From positions 27,890,447-27,954,446 of the forward strand of contig JBAIZL010000007.1 of NCBI GenBank assembly GCA_036971475.1: a stretch of DNA of 64,000 nt, given 5' to 3'. The notes under the pieces were generated by a model, which was not told where the DNA came from, did not search any database, and saw nothing but the letters and a program-made list of their open reading frames with translations. The position numbers and the translations under genes are program-made. This document shows positions 1 through 14,184 of the stretch, one piece after another. Source of the stretch: Prosapia bicincta. Lineage: Eukaryota; Arthropoda; Insecta; Hemiptera; Cercopidae. Position 1 is the first letter of the stretch, and every line of letters begins with the position of its first letter.

Positions 1-1151
1 ATCTATCATTTAACATATCAATACAAAAATTTTAACAAACTATCTATGTTGTAAATCTGTGTCTTCAACAAGTAAGGTTTTTGCTAAGAAATATTGTCCT
101 CTGAAATAAAAATTACATATTTATTTAATATAAGAAGTAAAATGCATCAAAATAAAGTGAATTGGTTTGTTCAATAACAAAGCAGTATCATTAAAATCTA
201 AAATACTTTTCCCCAACTTTACTGTGTGTCACAAACATCTGTACTATATCATAACAATAAGGTTAAACTTATTGATTTAAATTACTTACGTTTTTAGTTA
301 ATTAAAATTTCTGTCACTGAAACAATCCTAAAATTTATAACTGTTATGTTTTGGAAGTCTAGTTTATTTCCTGTTGATCTCAGCAGTGAAAATAAATCCC
401 AATAGTTATAAGCATGCAATATATGTATTTAAAATTTTACTACTGAATACAGCATTGGTTTTATGTAATTTTGGTAATATACAACAGTTTATTTATATAG
501 GACTGCCTGTGCTTTTCCATAATGCCATAATGCCTTACGTTTATAATAGATATTATATAAGAAAAAGTTATCTAATGTAAATAGTTTACATTCATAAATA
601 AATTTCATTATTATTATAACTAAATATCAGTTTTTTTGTTCCCATTCTTTTCTTTATAGGCATTCAACAAGCACCAGTAAATACAAATAGGTGATAGTCA
701 AGTGTGAAGTCATAGATAGATGAATCTGGGCTACCGTTGATACAGAGTTCCCATGTTTGGAACAAAGTTAAATAATGTTCGTATTCAATAAATATAATAA
801 CAAACTACGTTCCTGCTTTCAGATAGGCAAATACCAGTTCGTCAAAGTACATTTGTAGAAGGTTTTTGTTTTTTGTAGTAGAGCAACATTATTTAAATTA
901 GTGATCATTACCAACGATGCTAATTTATTAAGACTTTGAAGGTTTTACTTTATTAGCTTTCCAAGGCTGTACTGGTCACATTTATTTCATCGCCAAGCAT
1001 ATCATTTTGTCCTATCATATTATTGTGTTTATATTTAAACATTGACATAAATCTGCAAATTCTATACACCATATACTAAACTCAGGCTGCTGTTTTGCTT
1101 ATTATATCAGCTAATTAACAATATATATGTAAATTATAAACATATTATTAT

Positions 1152-1155
<4 letters not shown>
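1..1155. other. 5' flank, no feature recognised
   Basis: AT-rich DNA without a long open frame or a clear repeat. A short open frame at 374-580 has no recognisable motif and is probably chance. An (AT)n tract begins at its right edge. Confidence 0.5.
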
Positions 1156-1195
<40 letters not shown>

Positions 1196-1445
1196 TGATA
1201 TTTCATGTCCATTATTTTTCCGTTGCACTGACTTTATGAAGTTATTATTATTATTTGTAAAGTGATATTATTTTCACAGTGATTCGACAAGGGTCAAGTG
1301 ACCGAAAGGTACCTCATCACATAAGGTAAAATTTTGCACTTAGTGGTGGGAAAAATTATTTACAAATAATAACAATAACTTCATAAAGTCAGTGCAATGG
1401 AAAAATAATGGACAACGTGAAATATCACAAAATATAAAATTATCT
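1156..1445. mobile_element. Inverted PLE-type terminal repeat pair (family A) beside an AT tract
   Basis: An (AT)n run at 1156-1194 abuts a near-palindrome. The left arm contains CGTTGCACTGACTTTATGAA and the right arm its complement (TTCATAAAGTCAGTGCAATG), ending near 1440. The centre holds GGTCAAGTGACCGAAAGG, a stem plus GAAA as in hammerhead domains, here without an intact CTGATGA. The same unit recurs at 12690-14310 and 55455-55650, and one of those copies carries a Penelope-like coding tail. Confidence 0.6.
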
Positions 1446-1616
1446 TAAAATGAAATAGAATTCCAAGAAAACAATAATAAAGTTGATATAAAAGAAAATA
1501 TAAATAATGACATTGATAATTTAATAGTTGAGGCGGAATTAATAATAAGGCTTTTCAATTCCAAGGTGATAAATAGCAAGTAAGTATTAGAATGGATGCA
1601 TTTTATAACTTTAAAA

Positions 1617-2710
1617 ATTATGTATTAGTTGAATCCATTTTCATGTGAGCCACTAGTTTTTAACTAAAAGCACTTGTAAATATGATACACTTGCCTATAA
1701 TAGCACTTAATTTATAATTGTTACACATCTCCCGATATGGCCATCCTCAACAATTATAAAGTAAGTGTTACTATAGGTAAGTGTAACATTTAAAAGTGTT
1801 TTTAGTATTCAAACCTAATTTAGATTTAAAAAATAATAAACAATAATTTATATAGAAATTAATAAGGTATTTTAAAATTAAACCAGAACTCATAAATAAA
1901 AATATGTTTACACTCTTCGTATTAACTTGACAAAAAAACCCACTACTTAATGATACACCAGACGCGTTTCTCACTAGGTCAGCGCACTATTCAATGCTGT
2001 GAATCACAGACAAGACTGTTCCTCAGGTGTGAGTCTTGTGTATTGGTGTTCTGTGGTGTGTTGTTAATAGAGTAGTGTTAATTATGTGTTCAAATATAGT
2101 ATTTGATTATGAGTGTGTTTTTTTAGTTTAGAATGTGTTGTAGATAGTACTTATTGTGTTTGTATATCTCGTAGTTTTCTGTTGTCTTCAGTTTGTTGTT
2201 TTTGTTTATGTAGTGTGGAATTTTTAGATTGGTGTCTATGTTAGTCTATGAGTCCTGTGTGTTTTTGTATGTGTATGGCAAAATTTGATTTGGGTTGTGT
2301 CTTTTTTATGTGTTCGTTGTATCTTGTGTTAAATGTTCTCCCTGTTTGTTCTATGTAAAAGCTGGGGCAGTTGTTGCATGTAATCTTCTATACTCCTACC
2401 CTGGTGTGTTTTTTAATTGTATTGGATGTTTTAAATGTTATTTTAAAAATATTTTATTAGTAAAAGCTATTAGGTAAAGAAAACCATGTAAAAAAGACTA
2501 AAATTTATATTTTTAATAACAGTTGTAAGGAAATTATTATATTTGTTGATTCCATCTTCATGTGAGCTACTAGTTTTCACTAAACTAGGGTTACGGTCTG
2601 AGTTGACAATGGGACACATCTCTCGAAACGACTGTCCTCAGCAAATATATTTAAGTGCTACTATAGGCAAGTTTGTAAATATTTACAAGTGTTTATATTA
2701 TAAACTCTAA
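1617..2710 (-). mobile_element. Penelope-like element relic with GIY-YIG domain
   Basis: On the minus strand, about 2470 down to 2100, a decayed frame reads GVYKITCNNCPSFYIEQTG followed by an RTF..RYNEHI segment. This is the GIY-YIG endonuclease signature of Penelope-like retroelements: GVYK for GIY, FYIxQTGR for YIG. Related segments flank it at about 1617-1800 and 2525-2710, both containing CACATCTC and a TATAGGCAAGT-type string. The relic has frameshifts and no reverse transcriptase remains. Confidence 0.65.
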
Positions 2711-3610
2711 ATAGATTTAAAAATATGATAAGAAATTCTCATAAAATTTTTTGCAAAACAAATACGAATTGTTATAGAAATAATAATTCTAATCCTCCTA
2801 AAACGAGAGATCCAATAGAATTTTTTTTAATAAACCAATTAGTGCTTATTCACCCTAGATTAATTTTACAAAGGCTGCTTGGTTATGATCTAATTGTTAA
2901 TTTCAATAATGCATTAATTTTTTAATGTTTAAAGAAGCAGAAAAAAATACTCGGCTCTAATAGTTCAAGTATTCCTTTGCTGTACTTATTAAAATTATTA
3001 TATTATTGTACTAATTATTAGGAAAATTGAGAAATTTGTTCAAGCATGTAGTCAAGATTTTTTTTTTGGTGGGGCTAGTTGAATGGGGGAAATGCTACCC
3101 TTTAATACAACTAAATGCATCCTAAGTCACGGTATTAACAATGAATAACTAGAAGGAATAAAATAGGGTTTTCTTTAAATCCTCGCTTAGTTCATTTTTC
3201 TTCTGATGTTCTAAAAGGTGATTACATCACATCCGTGCTCAAATAATTTTGCCAACATGTTTCCTTTGGAGAGCAGCATACTTCCAAATAAAATAGCTAT
3301 GTTTCATCATAACTTTCTAAATCTTCACAAAGGGTTTTAACAGTCAGGTATTTAATGTCATTAACTGCTTCAATAAATAATTTTATGATAGCATTGAGTT
3401 CATTTGGAAGAGTTTTAATTGCCAAGGCTTGACAATGAAACCCAGTCATGTCAGCATTTTTTTCTCTTACTAATGCATGAAGCCTGAGCAAGAATTAAGC
3501 ATTGAAGGGTCACCCTCAGTGCATACGATAATGAGATTTTGTGAGAAGGGTTTATATATTTCTAAGAAATCTCAAATTTAATACAAAATTATTACTAATA
3601 TATGTAAATA
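2711..3610. other. 5' flank, no gene recognised
   Basis: AT-rich DNA. Small open frames at 2725-2925 (+) and 3297-3491 (-) show no family motif. Nothing else stands out before the pogo-like element at 3611. Confidence 0.45.
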
Positions 3611-4266
3611 CAGTAGAGTCTCAAAAATCTGAGTCCCAATATTTCGAGCTTCCATATAATGCGAGCCTATCTCTATTTTACGTATTGAAAAGGAAATGAG
3701 TTGGGCGTCCAAGAAATGTTTATAAGCATAAAGAAAATAAATCGGGTGTTCAAGAAATATTTATATCAATAAGCCATGCAAATGGAATGAGTCAGGCTTC
3801 GAAAAATTTTTATATCAATATGGTATTTTTTCCTTCCCCATTATCTTGTTAATGTTATGCTGTTGCTCATGCACACTGTTATGTTGTGTTTTAACGTCCC
3901 TATCAGTTATGTTTAGATGACAGAAGGTCAATGGGCCTATCTTTCTTTATTTACTCTGTCAGTTTTGACAGTCAACAAATATCCCTGCACAAATGTCTGG
4001 TCTTGTGCCTGAAATATCCAAAAATATATTTTCTTGAAGCAAACAAATCAATCAAACAATGAGGATACTCTTGATTAGCTGGATTGGTCTTTATTCCCGC
4101 TATTAATAAATCGGATTCGAGCTGTTGCCACATTGATCTAAATAAGAGGGGGTTTACTGTATTAGGTTTCATTAGAAGTCCTATTTTTTCTAATGCTCAG
4201 GAACTTTTTCCATGTAATCCAAAGGGGTCTCGGTCCCATTCATCTCGAATTATCGAGACTCTACTG
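3611..4266. mobile_element. Pogo/Tigger-like MITE with nested insertion
   Basis: Flanked by TA on both sides (3609 and 4267). The left end is CAGTAGAGTCTC and the right end GAGACTCTACTG, so the terminal repeats match. The end sequence and TA duplication are typical of pogo-type Tc1/mariner elements. The inner segment 3865-4115 resembles part of another repeat family present at about 20330-20870 (minus) and 27530-28310 (plus), so a nested insertion is likely. No transposase frame is visible. Confidence 0.75.
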
Positions 4267-4272
4267 TATATA

Positions 4273-4311
<39 letters not shown>

Positions 4312-4317
<6 letters not shown>

Positions 4318-4697
4318 ATAAAAAATACATAAAAATTAAAATTAGACAAAAGTAGTTAGAAATATGTAAATTCTAGAGTTGGATTCAAATAACTGCTATT
4401 TTATGATAAAAATATATTTGTGTGACCTGTTTAAACTGCTACTTACAAATTTCCTGGATATAGAAATTATTTACAAAGACTTGAAAACACGGATAGAACA
4501 AGATGTGCCTGTTCTTAGATTAGATTTTCCTGTTTATAGAAAATGTAACTGATATAAATAAAGCACACTTTTTTCTAAGCAGGAATCATACTTATTTTCT
4601 TCCAAAGAGGACCTTACAGAATACTTTCTTTTTTAAAACTTCTATTCCTTCTCGTTGTTGATTTCTACTACTTAAAGTTCATTTTATTAATCTTAGA
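4312..4697. repeat. Left arm of a 325-bp inverted repeat
   Basis: 4370-4697 is nearly the perfect reverse complement of 7265-7592, with arms 2.6 kb apart. In addition 4312-4372 is repeated directly at 4796-4858. The arm has no long open frame or known transposon signature. Confidence 0.8.
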
Positions 4698-4716
4698 TAT
4701 ATATATATATATATTA

Positions 4717-4796
<80 letters not shown>

Positions 4797-4858
4797 AAAT
4801 AATAAAAAATACATAAAAATTAAAATTAGACAAAAGTAGATAGAAATATGTAAATTGT
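4698..4858. repeat. AT microsatellite and direct repeat
   Basis: (AT)n runs at about 4698-4714 and 4726-4794, then a 62-bp near-exact copy of 4312-4372. A matching (AT)n tract at 4266-4311 precedes the first copy, so the block AT-tract plus 62 bp occurs twice. Confidence 0.8.
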
Positions 4859-5377
4859 ATTTCTCTCTATTTGGAATGCATTTGAAGTTTAAAGAGTATA
4901 TCTACTCATTGAAAATTATTTAAGTATATATACAGATCGGTGTTTACTTAAAGTAAAAGCCCCTAACAGAGTCAAAGACTGAATACGAGCATGTCACTAA
5001 AGTTATCATTAGTTGTTCGAGATTATTTGGGGGGGGGGGAACGGGATCTGAATACTGATCAATTAACGATCGTTCGTTCCGAAGTCTTTACCTTCGATCG
5101 CCAACGACCCAACTTCAATTTCTTTTTGTTTATCACTGTCTACACTTCTGTCTATATGAACTATAGTCATTTGATTATTTTAAATTGTTGTTAATATTTT
5201 TCTAAATTGTGATTGGTATTATAGCTATAAGTAAAAGTGTTTTTGTATTTATTTAACCCTTACACTATAATGTAGCTAAACAAGAAACTTACTTGGTATA
5301 TGCGAGTTAAATTTCGAAGACTTATTACGGTATCTTTATTGAGGAGCATCGACTGAAACTGAGTACATGTAGTAGAC

Positions 5378-7264
<1,887 letters not shown>

Positions 7265-7592
7265 CTAAGATTAATAAAATGAATTTTAAGTAGTAGAAAT
7301 CAACAACGAGAAGGAATAGAAGTTTTAAAAAAGAAAGTATTCTGTAAGGTCCTCTTTGGAAGAAAATAAGTATGATTCCTGCTTAGAAAAAAGTGTGCTT
7401 TATTTATATCAGTTACATTTTCTATAAACAGAAAAATCTAATCTAAGAACAGGCACATCTTGTTCTATCCGTGTTTTCAAGTCTTTGTAAATAATTTCTA
7501 TATCCAGGAAATTTGTAAGTAGCAGTTTAAACAGGTCACACAAATATATTTTTATCATAAAATAGCAGTTATTTGAATCCAACTCTAGAATT
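7265..7592. repeat. Right arm of the 325-bp inverted repeat
   Basis: Reverse complement of 4370-4697 with only scattered differences. The high identity suggests a recent origin or gene conversion between the arms. Confidence 0.8.
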
Positions 7593-7790
7593 TGGCAAGG
7601 TACATGTATACAACAGCTGTAAAAATTGGTATATGTTATAAAAATAGGATTGATAAATATATCATCTCAACTTATAGAATGGCAACATCTTTGCAGGTTA
7701 AGACTTTCTGTTTGTGAGATAAGGATACACTATATAAATTAGCATAAAATTTATTTCTCACATGTTCTGATGTCACCACTGTGGTTGAAA

Positions 7791-8500
7791 TGCAGTACTC
7801 CGGCACTATACGATATTTTGGGAAATTTTTCAAAACCACCAAATTGGACGATATCCACAAGAATTTTTTTTAAATTGAAGTAGGAAAGTTACTTTTTTTC
7901 AATTTAAAGTAGGGTAATAAATTCAGCGCGGATGTAGAAGTTGTGAATAGGCGCGGAGTGATACTTACGTCACAGTGCTGCGCATAAGGTTGTACGCATT
8001 GTCCGCGGTACGTCACGCAACCTTACGTGTGTAGATATTTGAGAAACAACTTCTCCAGTTAGGATAGATTTGGTTTTAAATTTATACAATACTGTATACT
8101 TATATTAAAATTTACCGAAAAAGTGTCAAGTCAGGTTAGGTTTGGTTTTAATTTTATACATTGAAATTCAATTGTAAAATCACGAAGCATTTGTATAATT
8201 CTGCGCCTATTCACAACTTCGCCTAATTTTTATACATATATTTAAATATACTTATAAAGTCTCCAGTTAGGATAGATTTGGTTTTAAATTTATACATTGA
8301 AATGCAGTTGTAACATCAAGAAGCATTTGTATCACTCCACGCCTATTCACAACTTCTACATCCGCGCTGAATATTTTACGCTACTTTAAATTGAAAAAAA
8401 AGTAACTTTCCGAGGTCAATTTAAAAAAAATTCTTGTGGATATCGTCCTATTTGGTGGTGTTAAACCATTTCCCAAAATATCGTATAGCGCCGAGCTTCT
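7791..8500. mobile_element. Foldback MITE with about 185-bp arms
   Basis: The left arm, about 7791-7975, and right arm, about 8315-8500, are inverted copies. Both contain the ATATCGT, GATATCC and AATTCTTGTGGATATCGTCC-type strings and a GC-richer tract around CAGCGCGGATGTAGAAG. The middle holds two direct copies of a CTCCAGTTAGGATAGATTTG segment. A diverged relative forms the 326-bp duplication at 22315-22958. There is no coding capacity. Confidence 0.7.
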
Positions 8501-9869
8501 GCATTTTTACCAATTAAACTACATGAGTATTTATTAACATGTAGCTTATTCAATAGGAAATTGGGTACTTAGCAGATTTGGCTTTTTGTTTTTTTGTCCC
8601 CTCCATATATCTATCAATGTTAAAATTTAATAATATTTAATGTTATTTAATAATAACATAATACATTTCATGTTTTAATTAGAAATATGCTAACTTATAA
8701 AGTAAACCTAATTATCTCCAAAGTATGCAATAAAATACATAAATAATAACATTAGGAAATGTATACATTTTGTATCACACTCCAAAAAATAGTGTCTAGA
8801 ATTTACTCAAGCCTTTGAAAACATTATTAGTATATTTCACCTAATTTAATAGATTGAGAACATTTTAATAAAACTTCCCAACCGACTGTGGATACTGTTT
8901 TGCAAGCTGAACCACTTTTACCTAAGCTAGAGGTTTGTCATTTTAATGTTTTATTATTTTTTTAATGGCCTGTTTTATTTAGTATTTAAAAATTTGGTGC
9001 AAACAAATGATGAACAAAAAAATAGAATTTAATCAAAAATAGGATGATACATCTTTTAATAAATTATTAGAACATTGTTGAATCAGTAACTGCAATAAAG
9101 TAGCATAGAAATTGGCCTGATTTTATTTCTGGACTAATATTCTTGGAATATCGAAATCTTGAATATAAAAACAACACTCAAAAGTAATTTTTTTAGGTTT
9201 ATGTTTCAAGATGAGGTATTTTAATTTTAAAAAATATCACTAAAACACATGTTGTTAGGCTATACCTGCCTATATGTAGTACTACAGTAACACTTCCTTT
9301 GTTCATTGTTGAGGATGGTCGTTTTGGGAAATGTGTCCCTTATGGTCCGAGTTGGCGTTGAAACACATCTCCCAAATTAATAGAAAATAAGTGGTACAAC
9401 ACATTAGGCCAGTGTAACATAACAACATATGTTCAAGTGTTTTAGGTAAAAACTTTAGTGAAGATGTAATCAAATAATAAAAAAAATATTCTTAACTTTT
9501 ATAATTTTCAGTATATTTACTTAAGTATTGATGTTTAAAGAAAGTGATGTGTTAAATAATATAAATTGAATGGCTGCCAGTTTTGTTGCAATACATGTCC
9601 CTGACTACGCTCCTGCTTTCAAGGACTTTAGTCATGACCCTCCTTTAATCCACTCTGTATTCACAATTGTGCATACCCTTCATAAACATTAATAGTAAAC
9701 TTCATTATTGCTCCAAAATCTCCAAAAATAAAGTGAGGTTGAAATGCTGACCTTTATTACAATCCTATATATAAGTTATAGCTTCAGTGGTAAATAATAG
9801 ATGTAAAACCTGTAGATCTTTTGCAGTAAATGGTTTGAATGGTTTATTATTCTGCTCTGTTCATTTTAG
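8501..9869. other. 5' flank upstream of exon 1
   Basis: Mostly unremarkable AT-rich DNA. At 9240-9440 there is a PLE-type terminal-repeat fragment (GTTGAGGATGGTCG, then GGGAAATGTGTCCC) like those at 1700-1790 and 2590-2640. No promoter element was identified. Confidence 0.4.
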
Positions 9870-10025
9870 ATACAAGCAAAAATGTTTAACTTTATGAAAA
9901 AAAGTGGAAGTGCAGTCGAAAAGGAAGAAAAAGATAAAAGGAAAAAGGAGAAAAAAGACCGAAAAGAGAGCAAGAAACGAGAGAGAGGAAATATGACAGC
10001 TGAAGAATTGTTGCGTCTAGATGAG
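9870..10025 (+). CDS. Myosin XVIII exon 1: start codon and Lys/Glu-rich N-terminus
   Basis: The exon opens after a TTTTAG acceptor at 9869. Twelve untranslated bases precede the ATG at 9882, so at least one upstream non-coding exon is implied. It encodes residues 1-48, starting MFNFMKKSG, followed by a run of Lys, Glu, Arg and Asp and then TAEELLRLDE. This matches the KE-rich N-terminus of the long (alpha, PDZ-containing) MYO18A isoform, which also starts MFN.MKK. The ATG is preceded by AAAA, an acceptable animal start context. The donor GTTTGA at 10026 is weak, but it leaves phase 0 and fits the next exon. Confidence 0.88.
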
Positions 10026-11365
10026 GTTTGAATTTTAAATTTCGTAAGCTATAAGAAATATTTGAATTATAAATTTTTACAATAAAACCTATTATTTTCA
10101 TTGGTAAGTTTTCCAAACCTCTATTTATAAATGTTAATTTGGGATGTATTGCATTAAAAAAGTAAACAGGCTTAGAATAAATTATTTATAAAAATTATCT
10201 TTCAGCTATAAAAAATTCTCTATAATTTTTTAATTTTGATGTTTTTAGTCTGTTTTTTTAGACGCTCATATATAAAATGTCATGTTTACTTTTTTATAAC
10301 ATTTTTGTTATAAATAAGAACATTTTAAATCAACATTGTTAAAGTAAAAATGGAAAGTACTATTCAAGTTAGGTAAATAACACTAAGAAATAAAATTGGA
10401 CCATAACAAATACAGAAAATTATAGAAATATACATTTATCACACAGACATTTTCAGTTACTTGACAGTATGGTAGGTCAATATTGCACGTATTTTGTATA
10501 AGTTTTTTTATTTAGACATAATACTTTGTTATATAGACACAAACTTGTCATTTAGATGAATAATATAGAATATCATATAGAGGTACACAGAATTATTAGG
10601 GAATTGAAAATATATTGTTAGTTATAAAAAAAAAACAGAAAGAAAATGCATTTGTGAAAGAAAACTCATGTTTATTCAAATATCAGTCCCACAAACTTGA
10701 ATTCATTAATCTCTTGTAATTTTACTTCAAAACAGTTTGTCTTCTATGTTCTTAATTTTTTTTTTAGAGTAAAAGGAATAACTATTGGAATTAGTGTATT
10801 TCTAATCGTACTAAGCTACAACATATTTTAGTTATGTTAGGATAGCCTGCAGCTTTTCAGACTATATTCATAAACTTCCCTATAGCAAAAAAACTTGTTT
10901 ACATGAGGGAGACAAAAAACCTCTTACAACAAACCAAGTGTTTATACTCCATAACATAATCAATAGAACATCTGTCTTTTTAAAATGAAATATACTTTTA
11001 GTAATACTCCAGAAACTAGGTTAAACATATCTGCTGCTAAACATGGCAGTCAGACAGTTGTGCTTTCCATGCTAGTGTAACTTACAAACTGCAATTATAT
11101 AAAACCTCTTTAAATGTCAAGAAACGTACCATTTATTTTCCTTGAATTTAAACGTATTTTTAGTTTATTGTTTCTGCAGATTCAATGCTTTTTATATTAT
11201 TTATATTTTTTTATAATTATTCTGGTTAGGCCTACTCTATATTACTTTCATCAATATTCATAGACCTACTCTTGTCAGTTTTCTAAATAAAATTTCTACA
11301 TTGTTTTTCAGTATGTGTATAAATACATAAAAATTAATTGTTTTTTCTTGTTTTTGTTTTTACAG
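10026..11365 (+). other. Intron 1
   Basis: AT-rich intron of 1340 bases. No repeat family or embedded gene was recognised. Confidence 0.6.
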
Positions 11366-11984
11366 TTACGTAGATCTTTAAAAATCCGTGGACGGCGAAA
11401 AGAAAAAGAAAAATTACCAAGTGGAATCACAGCTGACTATAGTGCAAGTTTTTTTGCTGATATTAATAGAGATGCATTAGTACCTGGTAGTGGAAAGCAA
11501 TTAGAAACCCAAAGTGATAGTTCTGAAGCCAGTTTAACATCTTTAAATAATCCTGTGTGGTCTTATCATTCTCTGCCTCCACTTCCGCCGAGGCCTCCAA
11601 AACGCGGAATCCTCAAACAAGGATCTCGTGTCAGTAGTGCAGGTGGAAGCAGTGACAGTCTAGTTCGAACTGATTGTAATTTATTAGCAAATAATACGTT
11701 ATTGAACGAAGTGATAACATACCAGAATACGCCAAAGAAAACTGTTAGTGCTAATGATTATTTAGGACATTTGAGAACTAGTCCTGGGGATTCTTCATCG
11801 GTAGATAGTGCTGACCATACTAGTAGTTACCTTACACCTCCTGTAGTGATTATGGATCAAGATGGGAAGACACCAAGCGTCGAATGTTTGACAGATTCTA
11901 CAACTAACAGCAGTTTTGCAACTCCTCCCTTCAGTTTAAGCCCAGTTAATGAAGACAAGTTAATGAATACGTTCTTCAATAAAA
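11366..11984 (+). CDS. Myosin XVIII exon 2: Ser/Pro-rich linker with proline motif
   Basis: The largest exon seen (619 bases) encodes residues 49-254 plus one base of codon 255. The acceptor is TTTTTACAG at 11365. The donor GTAAGC at 11985 is chosen because it leaves phase 1, which exon 3 needs. The sequence is a basic stretch, then a disordered Ser/Thr/Pro-rich segment. Residues 118-132 hold a proline cluster ending PPKRGILK, which looks like an SH3-type (PxxPxR) ligand. No folded domain is visible. This part is poorly conserved in the family, so boundaries rest on open frame and phase. Confidence 0.88.
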
Positions 11985-12635
11985 GTAAGCAATATATTGT
12001 ATTCAGAGCCTTATTTAGTTATGTAAATATTTTTATATCAAGTTATAAATAAAATGAATGTAGCCTGGTATCTAGGTTGTCAAACAGGATACATTGGGAT
12101 AGGGAAAGGAGGGAAGAAAGAACAAGTGTAGATCACAGATTTACAAGGATACACTAGGTTCGAAAGAAGAATAATATTTGAGGAATAAATTGTTTATAGG
12201 TTTAAAAATTAAAGATGGGCTGATAAAATTTGTTCGTTTAGTTTAAAGTGTGATGAATATAGGAAACTTCATATTTTTGAGTTTTCTGAGTTTGTTTTGA
12301 AATTATTAATTTTTATATTTACTTTCCTTAAAACTATAAATACTGTTTAAAAGCTTTCAGCAACATCTTTATCTTATGATGCTCCTTGATTTTAGTCTAA
12401 ATAGCTGTAATTATACAATAGAGGTTGATCGACTTTGAAGCCCCATTATTACTATCTTAACCATATCAGCTATTTTACAAATTATTTTGCTCTTCACCTT
12501 TATTTATTAAAACTCTTTTTCAGTATTTATTATGCATGAATTGGCTTTATCTTACATTTTCCTCTTTAAAATATATGTGCCTTTTTATAATCATACTATT
12601 ATATATATAATCTATTATGCCTTTGACATTTTATA

Positions 12636-12637
<2 letters not shown>
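11985..12637 (+). other. Intron 2, first part
   Basis: No feature recognised in the first 650 bases of intron 2, before the microsatellite and PLE cluster that occupies 12638-14345. Confidence 0.5.
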
Positions 12638-12688
<51 letters not shown>

Positions 12689-12810
12689 GTTAATATATTA
12701 CTATTGTAATTAATTTTATCCACCAAATGGTGGATAAAATTACTTACAATAGTAATATATTAACTTCATAAAGTTAGTGCAATGGAAAAACAATGGATAA
12801 CGTAAAATAT
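12638..12810. mobile_element. PLE-type inverted terminal repeat (family A) next to AT tract
   Basis: (AT)n at 12638-12685, then a palindrome centred near 12725 with arms ending GAAGTTAATATATTACTATT and its complement. The right arm continues into the CATAAAGTTAGTGCAATGG string shared with 1380-1400. It is a compact copy with no coding part. Confidence 0.6.
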
Positions 12811-12813
12811 CAA

Positions 12814-12815
<2 letters not shown>

Positions 12816-12863
<48 letters not shown>

Positions 12864-13339
12864 GAAGTTATAAATTACCAAACTTCATAAAGTCAGTGCA
12901 ACGGATAAACAATGGATAATATATATATTTATATATGTATGTATATATGAAGTTAATATATTACTATTGTAAGTAATTTTATCCACCATTAAGTGCAATG
13001 ATTGTACCTTGAGTGATGAGGCATCTCTCGGTCACTTGACCATTGTCGAATCTGAAATAAATAATAATCCAATAGAATTAAACTCACTAGAAAAATACCA
13101 CATTTATAAAAACACACACAACAATTTAATGAACCTACAGACCACATATACAGAAGACATACTATATAAAAACATCATACACGCAAAAAGATTCGACAAT
13201 GGTCAAGTGACCGAAATGTACCTCATCACTCAAGGTAAAATCATTGCACTTAATGGTGGATAAAATTACTTACACTAGTAATATATTAACTTCATAAAGT
13301 CAGTGCAACGGAAAAACAATGGATAATGTAAAATATCAA

Positions 13340-13409
<70 letters not shown>
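12816..13409 (+). mobile_element. Penelope-like element 3' end with coding tail
   Basis: Between two AT tracts (12816-12859 and 13342-13409) lies a unit with inverted ends. It contains a plus-strand frame ending around 13160 that reads LNSLEKYHIYKNTHNN, the C-terminal tail that follows GIY-YIG in Penelope-like proteins (LNxLExYEIYK). Immediately after comes GGTCAAGTGACCGAAA at 13199-13215 and the terminal-repeat string. This links the non-coding family A palindromes to a PLE source. Confidence 0.65.
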
Positions 13410-13412
<3 letters not shown>

Positions 13413-13434
13413 GGTTAGTTTTGGTTGGTAAAGA

Positions 13435-13603
13435 TTATTTAGATTTTTTGGACTAGGAGACTGACAGACTTACCTTGGTAAGAGTCCACTCTGTAGTCTT
13501 GAAATAGAAACACATAAGTTTAAGTGCTTTTATGTGTTTCTATTTCAAGACTACAGAGTGGACTCTTACCAAGGTAAGTCTGTCAGTCTCCTAGTCCAAA
13601 AAA

Positions 13604-13689
<86 letters not shown>

Positions 13690-13690
13690 A
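13435..13690. repeat. Near-perfect 70-bp-arm palindrome plus AT/AC microsatellite
   Basis: 13457-13526 and 13532-13605 are inverted copies with almost no mismatch, sharing TTGGACTAGGAGACTGACAG and its complement. (AT)n at 13606-13670 and (AC)n at 13671-13689 follow. The same microsatellite association as the family A units suggests a related terminal-repeat pair. A decayed relative lies near 55915-55965. Confidence 0.75.
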
Positions 13691-13899
13691 AGGTCCTTCA
13701 CGGATGTAAAAATATGATAAATAGTTATTATCTGGAGTACATCTGTTTATTCTGCAGTGCATAAAATTGCAGTTCCGATGTTTCGCTAGAATCTCCTCCA
13801 GCATTGAGGAGGTGAACCCAACAATAGTTAAAGAGCGATTGTTGTATATATAAATGTGTTGTAGTATATAAATATAAAATACGTTTTCTTGTTTAATAA

Positions 13900-14100
13900 T
13901 TTAAAACAACATAGGTTATTCAAATACAAGAATATTTATTAATTTATATTCAAAGCTTTTCATTGGTAAACAGTACCAACATCATCAGGAATAATTACAA
14001 TTATTGTAATTTTCATTCCTGATGATGTTTATACTGATTACCAATGAAAAGCTTTGAATATAAAGTAATAAATATTCTTGTATTTGAATAACCTATGTTG

Positions 14101-14108
<8 letters not shown>
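13900..14108. mobile_element. Inverted terminal-repeat pair with hammerhead-like cores (family B)
   Basis: Arms of about 100 bp face each other around 14005. Each outward strand carries CTGATGA (minus 13982-13988, plus 14019-14025), then a hairpin, then GAAA. In the left arm the hairpin stem is TTGGTA/TACCAA. This is the conserved order of a hammerhead ribozyme core, known from PLE terminal repeats. An AT tract follows at 14107. Confidence 0.6.
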
Positions 14109-14184
<76 letters not shown>

